Assembly (NCBI RefSeq): GCF_002631205.1
Contig: NZ_PDLO01000003.1
Coordinates: 372,001 to 436,000, forward strand
Direction: 5' to 3'
Length of the DNA stretch: 64,000 nucleotides
Source: Neolewinella marina
GTDB taxonomy: Bacteria; Bacteroidota; Bacteroidia; Chitinophagales; Saprospiraceae
A program made the translations under genes and the position numbers. Positions 57,360 to 64,000 of this stretch are shown one piece after another. How positions within the stretch are numbered: the first letter of the stretch is position 1; every line of letters starts with the position of its first letter. The notes below the pieces were generated by a model. It did no database searches. It was not told the DNA's origin and saw only the letters and a program-made list of their open reading frames with translations.

Positions 57360-58496
57360 TCAGGGCAGGCTCCTCCGGCCTACTCGGACGCTGATGGCGT
57401 TACCGCCGAAGCCCGTTGCGTTGACCAGGAAACTCCGAAGGATCTTTCCGTCCGCAAACGCTGGGGTGGCGGAAGGGTAGGGCGTCGCCAGAAACTCATG
57501 CCCCTGCAGCATGCCGATACCCCCCACCAGCGCCAGCGGTCCGCTGGCCCCGAAGGTGTGGCCGGTGGCCCACTTCAGCGAAGTGACCGGCACGGATCCG
57601 AAAACACTTTCGATCGCCACTCGCTCCGCGGCATCCCCCCGCGGCGTTCCCGGAGCGTGAGCGATCACGAAGTCTAATGCCCCTTCCCCCGTGGCCTCCC
57701 GCATGGCGTGTTGCAGGGCATCCCCTTCCCGGCTGATGCCGGTGGAGCTGCCGGCACGCTCCCGCGCGGCACCGAGCCCTTCCACCACGAATTGGTGGTG
57801 ATCCTGCACCCTTTCCAGGGCCAGGAAGGCGGCTCCTTCCCCGACCACCATGCCCGACGGTGGATCGGCCAAGGGACGACAAGGTGGAGTACCGGCATCC
57901 TCCGGCGAACGGGCGTATACCCTCAGGGCTTCCATCTGCCGCAGGGTAAAGGGGGTGAGGGGGGCTTCCGTACCGCCCACCAGGACCCGGTCGGCCATGC
58001 CCGCAGCCAGGAGCGCTATTCCGTGGTAGAGGGCGTGAAAACCGCTGGAGCAAGTCACGCTGACGCCGGTGCTCAGGCTCCCCGTCCCGAAGTAGTCCGC
58101 CAGGGCAAATCCCAGGCTGCCCAGCGTAGTCTGGGGAGAAGTGCGCACCGGAGGCTGGCCCTCGCTCGTGTAGGTCGAAAAGGTGGACTCCCAGCTTTCG
58201 GTGGGGCCGCGGGAGCAACCGACCAGAACGGCAAAATCCCGGCTATGCCATCCGGCTGCAGCGACGGCCTGCTCCGCCGCGTGCAGGGCCAGCAGGCTGC
58301 CCCGGTCCAGGTGGCGCTCGGCGGCAAAGGTGGCAATGGCGGGGTGGGCGGGCAGTGAAGCGATGGCGTACACCGGTAAGCCGGTCGCAGGATCTACTTG
58401 CCACGCGGGGCGTCCCGCCCGGTAGTGGGCGTGTTGGACCTCAGCGGTGGTTCCGGCCGCGCTTACGGCTCCCGTTCCGGCGATGGCGTACTTCAT
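57360..58496 (-). CDS. Beta-ketoacyl-ACP synthase-like protein linked to bioF
   Basis: The 378-aa thiolase-fold protein has the catalytic Cys in VTCSSGFHAL (about 147) and the two His positions in IAHAPGTPRGDAAE and TGHTFGASGPLAL (about 279 and 312). That set fits a decarboxylating condensing enzyme of the FabF type. It is somewhat shorter than FabF (about 410). It overlaps bioF by 4 nt (ATGA), so it may build the pimeloyl chain for biotin; that role is inferred from position only. A house-keeping FabF elsewhere would support specialisation. Confidence 0.85.
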   Translation of the reverse strand: MKYAIAGTGAVSAAGTTAEVQHAHYRAGRPAWQVDPATGLPVYAIASLPAHPAIATFAAERHLDRGSLLALHAAEQAVAAAGWHSRDFAVLVGCSRGPTESWESTFSTYTSEGQPPVRTSPQTTLGSLGFALADYFGTGSLSTGVSVTCSSGFHALYHGIALLAAGMADRVLVGGTEAPLTPFTLRQMEALRVYARSPEDAGTPPCRPLADPPSGMVVGEGAAFLALERVQDHHQFVVEGLGAARERAGSSTGISREGDALQHAMREATGEGALDFVIAHAPGTPRGDAAERVAIESVFGSVPVTSLKWATGHTFGASGPLALVGGIGMLQGHEFLATPYPSATPAFADGKILRSFLVNATGFGGNAISVRVGRRSLP

Positions 58497-59620
58497 GCGG
58501 AGATCTTTGCGAGGCCGGTTGTCAGGCCGTCAATGAGTTGCTCCACCTCACCTACGGAGTTGAAGGCGTGCAGGCAAATGCGCAGGCGCTCGGTGCCCGG
58601 GGGGACGGACGGACTGCGGATGGCCTTGACCAGCAGCCCCCTTTCGCGGAGGTGACCTTCGAGGGCCATCACCCGCTCGTTGCCTGGCAGATGAACGAGC
58701 TGGATCGGGCCATCGTTTGGTGCCGCCAGTTCTCCAAGGTGTTCAGTAGCCAGGGAGCGGTAGCCCTCAATCACGCGTTGCAGTTGCTGCCGCAACTCCG
58801 GCTGCTGTGTACCCATGAGATCATACACCTCGCGCAAGCCCGTCACGTAGGCGGGCCGGGGCGCGGTGGTGAAGATGAAGGGGCGGCTGAAATTGATCAG
58901 GTAGTCGCGCAGGTCATTCGAGCCCAGTACGGCGGCGCCGTGATAGCCGGGAGCCTTGCCGTAGGTGACCACTGTGGCAAATACGGCCCCCGCCAGTCCG
59001 AGCTGGGCGACCAGCCCGGCACCGGAGGGCCCGTCGAGTCCGATGGCGTGCGCCTCGTCCACGATGAGGTGGGCACCGTGGTGGTGGCACAAGTCCGCCA
59101 GTTCGGCCAGGGGTGCCCGGTCGCCGTCCATACTGAAGCGGCTTTCGGTGACGAAGAAGGTCTGTCCGTCGCCCCGCGCCGCGGTCAGGATCCGGGCGGC
59201 CTGCACTAGCGAATTGTGCGGGCACCTGCGCGCCGCCGCCCCGCTGAGCCGGATGCCGTCGCGCAGACTGGCGTGAATGAGTTCGTCGTAGACGATGGTG
59301 TCGGTGCGGCGGGCCAGGCAACTCAGCAGTCCCAGGTTGGCCGAGTAGCCACTACCGAACAGCAGGGCCGCCGGGAAACCGTGAAAGGCGGCAATGTCTG
59401 CTTCAAGTCCGGAGATGGCCGGGTGATCACCGGAGATCAGTCGGCTGCCGGGGGCGGTGTGTACCAGTTCGGAAGCGTGGCCGCGGCCGAGCAGGCGGGA
59501 GAAACCGAGGTAGTCGTTGGACCAGAAGTCGATCCCCGCGGGGTTGCCGGGCAGCCGCCGGAGGTTGCCCGCGGCCCGCAAGGCATCCAGCCGTTCGGTG
59601 AGGAAATCCCGGCCCGCCAA
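58493..59620 (-). CDS. bioF: 8-amino-7-oxononanoate synthase (BioF)
   Basis: The PLP enzyme condenses pimeloyl-ACP or -CoA with alanine in biotin synthesis. The 375-aa alpha-oxoamine synthase has SNDYLGFSRL, GSGYSANLG, DELIHASLRDG, DEAHAIGLDG, and the PLP Lys in VTYGKAPGYHGA (about residue 222). Close relatives include 2-amino-3-ketobutyrate CoA ligase and serine palmitoyltransferase; the neighbouring ketosynthase favours BioF. The start is TTG, 2 nt after the lepB stop, with no better codon nearby. It is translationally coupled to the ketosynthase gene. Confidence 0.85.
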   Translation of the reverse strand: MAGRDFLTERLDALRAAGNLRRLPGNPAGIDFWSNDYLGFSRLLGRGHASELVHTAPGSRLISGDHPAISGLEADIAAFHGFPAALLFGSGYSANLGLLSCLARRTDTIVYDELIHASLRDGIRLSGAAARRCPHNSLVQAARILTAARGDGQTFFVTESRFSMDGDRAPLAELADLCHHHGAHLIVDEAHAIGLDGPSGAGLVAQLGLAGAVFATVVTYGKAPGYHGAAVLGSNDLRDYLINFSRPFIFTTAPRPAYVTGLREVYDLMGTQQPELRQQLQRVIEGYRSLATEHLGELAAPNDGPIQLVHLPGNERVMALEGHLRERGLLVKAIRSPSVPPGTERLRICLHAFNSVGEVEQLIDGLTTGLAKISA

Positions 59621-59622
59621 GG

Positions 59623-61227
59623 CTAGTCGCCCTGTTTGGTGGCCGAGCGGAAGATGCGGTCCCAGTTCACCCCGTTAAAGATGCTGCCCTCCTTGACGGA
59701 GAACCAGATGAAGAGGGGTTTGCCCAGGATGTGGTCTTCGGGCACGAAGCCCCAGACGCGGCTGTCTTCGGAGTTATGGCGGTTGTCGCCCATCATCCAG
59801 TAGTAGTCCTGCCGGAAGGTGTACTCCTGAATCTCCTCGCCGTTGAGGTAGAAGCGGCCGTTGCGCATTTCGAAGCTCTCGTTCTCCTCGTAGACCTTGA
59901 TGGGGCGCCAGTACAGCTGGTAGTTCCTTTCGTCGAGGGTGACCGTCATGCCCCGGGCGGGGATCACGATGGGGCCGAAGTTGTCGACCGTCCAGTCGCC
60001 GAAGTACTTGGCACTGTGGGGGTAAAGGCGGACGCCATTGGGGGCAGTCTGGTCGAAAAAGTCCACTTCCAGGCCAGGGTCGCCGGCCTTCAGGGCGGCC
60101 AGCTGATCCTCGTCGAGGAACATGACGAAACTGGTGGCGTTGCGCTGCTGCACGTCGTCGGCGCTGATGCCCATATCGCTCCAGCCGCTGCGGTTGGGCG
60201 GACCGGTGAAGGTCAGGTCGTAGAGAAATTGTACGTTTTCGGGGTGGGCCACTTGCTCCCCGTTGATGTAGAGGTCGCGGTTGCGGATCTCGAGCGTCTC
60301 GCCGGGCAGGCCCACGGCGCGCTTCACGTAGTGGTCTTTCTTGTCGCGGGGGCGGGTCACCAGTTCCACCTGTCCGCTGCGGATCGCCGCGGCGGCATTC
60401 GCGTCGATGTTCCCCATCTCGTAGTCGTTGGCCGAGTAGGTGCGGTAGGGGAAGATGTAGACGCTGTCGCCCGAGGGCACGTTGAAGACGACGGGGTCGT
60501 AGCGGTCGATCTCTTCCAGGGCCGGCAGGCGGCGGTAGGGCAGGCTGGCCCCGTCGATGTAGCTCTCGCCGTTAACCACCGGGGCCCGGTTGTGGACCAG
60601 GGGCAGCATCAGAATGGTTTCGGGCAGCCGCAGTCCGTAGTTGACCTTGGAGACGAAGAGGAAGTCCCCCACGTTCAGGTTGCCCTCCATCGAGGGGGTG
60701 GGGATGATGTAGCTTTCGATCAGCAGCAGGCGGATCAGGGCCGCGGCGAAGATGGCGAAGATGGCCGCCTCGGCCCAGTCGCGCAGTACCGGTTTGGCGA
60801 AGGGGGCCTGGTTGCGCAGTTTGCGGACCTCGCGCTGGTCCCCGGATTTCTCCGCGGCGGCCAGGCGGGACTGCCATTCACGCTCTTCCACCAGGATGGG
60901 CCCGCGGTAGACGGGGTCCTGGCCACCCAGCCAGCCGAAGTACCCCCAGCTGGCGACTACGGAAAGGACGTGCTCAAAGAAATTGAAGCGGTTGAAGGAG
61001 CGCGCCAGGTCCACCATCAGACCGGCGAACCAGATCATGTTGAAGTAGGGGATCAGCAGCAGCAGGCTGTAGCTGCCCTTGCGGCCCACGAGCTCCGATA
61101 CCACCCACATATTGTAGCCCGGAATCAGGGCGTGGTTGGCCGGACGGCCGGCGCGGGGAAAAAGTCGGTAAAGGGCCAGGCTGAGGCCAATGTAGCCCAG
61201 CAGCAGCACCCAGGTCAACCAAGTCAT
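59623..61227 (-). CDS. lepB: Signal peptidase I
   Basis: It removes Sec and Tat signal peptides at the outer face of the inner membrane. The 534-aa protein is the large Bacteroidota form. It has an N-terminal region with about three hydrophobic stretches (TWVLLLGYIGLSLAL, SLLLLIPYFNMIWFAGLM, ILRLLLIE-type segment), an S26 catalytic core with Ser in PTPSMEGNLNVGDF (about 179) and Lys in HYVKRAVGLPGE (about 299), and a large insertion before the last GDNRHNSEDSR motif. It is the first gene of a minus-strand operon with bioF and the ketosynthase gene. Confidence 0.93.
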   Translation of the reverse strand: MTWLTWVLLLGYIGLSLALYRLFPRAGRPANHALIPGYNMWVVSELVGRKGSYSLLLLIPYFNMIWFAGLMVDLARSFNRFNFFEHVLSVVASWGYFGWLGGQDPVYRGPILVEEREWQSRLAAAEKSGDQREVRKLRNQAPFAKPVLRDWAEAAIFAIFAAALIRLLLIESYIIPTPSMEGNLNVGDFLFVSKVNYGLRLPETILMLPLVHNRAPVVNGESYIDGASLPYRRLPALEEIDRYDPVVFNVPSGDSVYIFPYRTYSANDYEMGNIDANAAAAIRSGQVELVTRPRDKKDHYVKRAVGLPGETLEIRNRDLYINGEQVAHPENVQFLYDLTFTGPPNRSGWSDMGISADDVQQRNATSFVMFLDEDQLAALKAGDPGLEVDFFDQTAPNGVRLYPHSAKYFGDWTVDNFGPIVIPARGMTVTLDERNYQLYWRPIKVYEENESFEMRNGRFYLNGEEIQEYTFRQDYYWMMGDNRHNSEDSRVWGFVPEDHILGKPLFIWFSVKEGSIFNGVNWDRIFRSATKQGD

Positions 61228-61277
61228 AGTTCTTCTTTCTTAATAGCGGCGGCGAAGGTACGCCTTTAGCCAGGGTC

Positions 61278-61643
61278 TCAGGGGCGGTTTTCGACGAATC
61301 CCTCGATCCAGAGTTTGTGGCCGCCGCGCTGTCCGTCGAAAAATACCTTGACGTACTTGCGGTAGGCCCCCGCCACGTCGGCGTCGAAGGTAACCGTCAG
61401 GCTGCCCGTTTCTCCGGGGGCTACGGCCGTGTCCTGCCACTCAGTAGCGGTGCAGCCGCAGCCCACCCGTACGTTGTCGATGACCACCGGCGCCTCCGTC
61501 AGGTTGCGGAAGCGAAAGGTGTGGCTGACGGGTTCGCCGACGAAGGTGTCGGGCAGGGTAACGGTGGCGGGGTCCAGCCATTCGATGGGCTCCGGGGTGA
61601 CGGGCAGCAGCATCAGGGGCAACAGGAGGAGGAGTGGCAGCAT
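61278..61643 (-). CDS. Small exported DUF1573 protein
   Basis: The 121-aa protein has a Sec signal (PLLLLLPLMLLPVTPEP) and a single DUF1573 immunoglobulin-like domain: DTFVGEPVSHTFRFRNLTEAP, VGCGCTATEW (the CGC motif) and VAPGETGSLTVTFDADVAGAYRKYVKVFFDG. It resembles the DUF1573 lipoprotein at 43.8 kb but has no lipobox. The role is unknown. It ends 50 nt before the lepB start on the same strand. Confidence 0.82.
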   Translation of the reverse strand: MLPLLLLLPLMLLPVTPEPIEWLDPATVTLPDTFVGEPVSHTFRFRNLTEAPVVIDNVRVGCGCTATEWQDTAVAPGETGSLTVTFDADVAGAYRKYVKVFFDGQRGGHKLWIEGFVENRP

Positions 61644-61690
61644 AGGTTGGTAAACGTCGGCGGGGCGCGGCTATTTCGTTAAGGAACTCC

Positions 61691-61698
61691 TATACTTG
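61691..61698 (+). promoter_or_regulatory. Possible -7 box for the small secreted protein gene
   Basis: TATACTTG differs from TAnnTTTG at one fixed position and lies 58 nt before the ATG at 61757. Confidence 0.35.
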
Positions 61699-61756
61699 CC
61701 CCCCGGCGTATCCCCGCAGTGATCCGGGGCATTCTATGCCCAGACAAAACATACCC

Positions 61757-62140
61757 ATGAAAAAGCTTTTTCTCAGCCTCGCCTTCGTTTTCGGCTTCGC
61801 CGTTACCGCCTTCTCCCAGGTCGTGGTCGACGGCGTCAACATCAACAACCTCCAGGAAGTCCAGATGGTCCGCATGATCGCCCAGGAGCGGTTCCTGTCC
61901 AACAAGGTGACCATCTTCATCGATTACGGACAGAGCATCAACGGCGGCTCCCGCAACCGGATGGAAGTGATCGACCCCAATAACGGAGAACGCATCAAGT
62001 TCAACAGCGTGATGCACGCCGTGAACTACCTCATCGCCAACGGCTGGCGCTACGTAGAGGCCATGGTCCTGCCCAGTGAAGGCAACGCCAGCTCCACCGG
62101 CGGCAGCACCCAGTACCTCTTCGTGCGGGAAGCCGCCTAG
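61757..62140 (+). CDS. Small secreted protein of unknown function
   Basis: The 127-aa protein has a strong Sec signal (KKLFLSLAFVFGFAVTAFSQ) and an alpha/beta mature part: VDGVNINNLQEVQMVRMIAQERFLSNKVTIFIDYGQ is split here for description, followed by FNSVMHAVNYLIANGWRYVEA and a Ser/Gly/Thr-rich end. No family is recognised. ATG 61757 gives the clean signal; an in-frame ATG at 61736 precedes it. Confidence 0.75.
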   Translation: MKKLFLSLAFVFGFAVTAFSQVVVDGVNINNLQEVQMVRMIAQERFLSNKVTIFIDYGQSINGGSRNRMEVIDPNNGERIKFNSVMHAVNYLIANGWRYVEAMVLPSEGNASSTGGSTQYLFVREAA

Positions 62141-62149
62141 GACTAGACC

Positions 62150-64000
62150 CTAGACCAGCTTGACTTCAAACACATGGGCCGGCCAGAAACCGGGGTCCAG
62201 GCGCACGTAGTTGGCACCGCTGTTCCACCAGTAGGTAGCCCCTGACAGCAGGTCGAGGACCTGGAAGTTGCGGTTTCCTACGATTTCGGTGGGCACGCCG
62301 CAGTAGCCGTCCTGGGGGTGGTGGGGGTCGAAGTTGACGATACACCAGATGATGCTGCTGCGGTCGTCGGTGTACTTCACGTAGCTCAGCAGGTTCGGGT
62401 TGTTGCTGTCGGTGAAGACGATGTTGTTCGTCTGCTGCAGGGCCGGGTGCTCCTTCCGGATGCGGTTAATGCGGCGGTAGGTATCCGTGATGCGGTTGCG
62501 GTACGACCAGTCGTAGTGACGGGCCATGTACTTCTCGCTGTCGTAGTATTCTTCCTTGCCGTTGGTGTTGCCGCGGTTTTCCATCAGCTCGTAACTGGGG
62601 CCGTACACCCCGTAGCTGCTCGACAGGGTAGCGGCCAGCAGCAGTCGCTTGACGAACTGGTTCTCGTTGGCCCCCATCATCTCGTAGGCCAGGATATCGG
62701 GGGTGTTGGGCCAGAAGTTGGGCTGCATGTAATCGGCCAGCTCCGTGGTCGTCAGCTCCTCGAGGTACTCCCGCAGCTCCGCGGCTGTATTCCGCCAGGT
62801 GAAGTAGGTGTAACTCTGCTGGAAGCCGCGCTTGGCGAGTTCCGCCATGATGGCCGGACGGGTGAAGGCCTCGGCCAGGAAGATTACGTCGGGGAAGCGT
62901 TCGTTCGTTTCGCGGATGATGTATTCCCAGAAGCGGTAGGGCTTGGTGTGGGGGTTGTCTACCCGGAAGATCCGCACGCCAGCCTCACACCAGTAGAGGG
63001 TCACCTCCAGCAGTTCCTTCCAGAGGGCCTTCCAGTCTTCGGTCTCGAAGTTGATCGGGACGATGTCCTGGTACTTCTTCGGTGGGTTCTCCGCGTACAT
63101 GATGGACCCATCCGGCCGCCAGATGAACCACTCGGGGTGCTCCTTGATGTAGGGGTGATCGGGAGCGCACTGGAAAGCGAGGTCCAGCGCGATCTCCATG
63201 CCGTGCTCCTGGGCCCGGGCCATCAGTCGCTGGTAATCGTCCAGACTGCCCAGGGCGGGGAGTATGTCCTTGTGGCCGCCCTCGTGGGAGCCGATGGCCC
63301 AGGGGCTGCCGGGTTCCCCTTCCATGGCCTCCACGGCGTTGTTGCGTCCCTTGCGGTTGCGGTATCCAATCGGGTGAATGGGAGGGAAGTAGAGCACGTC
63401 AAAACCAAACTCCTGGATGCGGGGCAGGAGCTGCTCCACGTCGTTGAAGGTTCCGTTGCGGTTGATGTCCGGCGAAGCCGAGCGGGGGAAGATCTCGTAC
63501 CAGCTGCTGAACCGCTCCTTCTTGCGGCCCACCTTCACCTTCAGTCCGCGGTCGTAGACGGTGGTCATCCGGCGCAGGGGATAGTCGTGCAGCAGCTGGG
63601 CAAAGTGCTCACTCAGCACGTAGGCCACGGCTTCCTCTTCCTGACCGCCGAGGCGCTGGATGGCCTCCGTGACGCGGTGGTGGTCGTCGCCCTCCAGCTG
63701 ATCGGCCTTTTCGCTCAGGAAGTTGGCGCCGATGCGCAGTTCCACGCCCATTTCCTGACCGTCCGCCTGCTTTTTCTTGAATCCCTTGTACCAGGTTTTC
63801 AGGTGGTCCACCCAGGCCACGAGGCGGTACTCATAGAAGCCCTGCTCGTCGACCCGGAATGCGCCTTTCCAGCGGTCATTGGGCTCCTCCTCCATTTCGG
63901 TCAGTTGCCACTGTTCGGCCCCGTCCTTGCGGTATTCGATCAGGGCCCGCAGGTAATCGTGGCTGTCGCCGAAAATGGTAGCGGTGACGTTTACCAACTC
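62150..64000 (-). CDS. glgE: Alpha-1,4-glucan:maltose-1-phosphate maltosyltransferase, 5' end beyond the window
   Basis: GlgE transfers maltosyl from maltose 1-phosphate to alpha-1,4-glucans. The frame is open to base 64000, so the first codons lie to the right. The 616 visible codons show SWYEIFPRS, the GH13 Asp nucleophile in RIFRVDNPHTKP, the acid/base Glu in IFLAEAFTRP, FTWRNTAAEL, and a C-terminal beta domain. These are the GH13 subfamily 3 features. It could use maltose 1-phosphate made from trehalose by TreS/Pep2, which would link it to otsAB, but those genes are not in the window. Confidence 0.92.
   Translation of the reverse strand, partial: ELVNVTATIFGDSHDYLRALIEYRKDGAEQWQLTEMEEEPNDRWKGAFRVDEQGFYEYRLVAWVDHLKTWYKGFKKKQADGQEMGVELRIGANFLSEKADQLEGDDHHRVTEAIQRLGGQEEEAVAYVLSEHFAQLLHDYPLRRMTTVYDRGLKVKVGRKKERFSSWYEIFPRSASPDINRNGTFNDVEQLLPRIQEFGFDVLYFPPIHPIGYRNRKGRNNAVEAMEGEPGSPWAIGSHEGGHKDILPALGSLDDYQRLMARAQEHGMEIALDLAFQCAPDHPYIKEHPEWFIWRPDGSIMYAENPPKKYQDIVPINFETEDWKALWKELLEVTLYWCEAGVRIFRVDNPHTKPYRFWEYIIRETNERFPDVIFLAEAFTRPAIMAELAKRGFQQSYTYFTWRNTAAELREYLEELTTTELADYMQPNFWPNTPDILAYEMMGANENQFVKRLLLAATLSSSYGVYGPSYELMENRGNTNGKEEYYDSEKYMARHYDWSYRNRITDTYRRINRIRKEHPALQQTNNIVFTDSNNPNLLSYVKYTDDRSSIIWCIVNFDPHHPQDGYCGVPTEIVGNRNFQVLDLLSGATYWWNSGANYVRLDPGFWPAHVFEVKLV

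Overview
The window looks like chromosome of a high-GC member of the Bacteroidota, most likely a Lewinella-like (Saprospiria) bacterium. The evidence is type IX secretion (T9SS) C-terminal sorting domains, a PorP/SprF-type protein, Bacteroidota-style KARI, Mrp and LepB, a yajC-ybbR pair, futalosine-route menaquinone synthesis, and promoter boxes of the TAnnTTTG class in place of Shine-Dalgarno-led starts. No rRNA, tRNA, CRISPR array, phage or transposase gene was seen. Most of the window is ordinary housekeeping chromosome.

Layout. 0-9 kb: the end of a riboflavin kinase domain fused in frame to a family 2 glycosyltransferase (cut by the left edge), then ilvC, glpD, a small membrane protein, mutS2 and mrp. 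8.4-19.7 kb, mostly minus strand: futalosine hydrolase, an AddA/RecB-like helicase, threonine dehydratase, rimM (plus), a T9SS-secreted protein, riboflavin synthase, a GH31 glucosidase and a DUF547 lipoprotein. 19.7-20.6 kb: a roughly 970-base AT-richer tract without a convincing protein gene. It carries three minus-strand intrinsic terminators, two perfect promoter boxes and three related ACCCCA...TGGGGT palindromes. I read it as a tandem array of about 200-nt structured small-RNA units; it is the most novel-looking locus here.

20.6-31 kb: a macrodomain protein, a thioredoxin-like protein, a PorP-like protein, a NlpC/P60 protein that has lost its catalytic cysteine, an OtsA-OtsB trehalose fusion with an SDR enzyme, arginine decarboxylase, an acyl-CoA dehydrogenase, and VOC and OsmC proteins. 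31-45.5 kb: a T9SS repeat protein with a compositionally foreign patch, an S24 repressor, a membrane nuclease/phosphatase, an exported GWD/PPDK-like dikinase, a deoxynucleoside kinase, a barrel-like protein, dihydroorotase, shikimate kinase with an exported subtilase, a DUF1573 lipoprotein, yajC and ybbR. 45.5-64 kb: a short-repeat-filled intergenic region, an exported MORN-caspase protein, an M14 peptidase, several lipoproteins, a sugar-isomerase-like protein, a PA14 lipoprotein with a propeller-cupredoxin protein, the lepB-bioF-ketosynthase operon, a second DUF1573 protein, a small secreted protein and glgE (cut by the right edge).

Genes that work together: ilvA and ilvC in branched-chain amino acid synthesis; ribE and the RibF kinase domain in flavin synthesis; OtsAB, GH31 and GlgE in trehalose and alpha-glucan metabolism; the T9SS cargo proteins and PorP-like protein in secretion; yajC and LepB in Sec export. 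Many genes have a TAnnTTTG-type box only 3-7 nt before the start codon, which suggests frequent leaderless transcripts.
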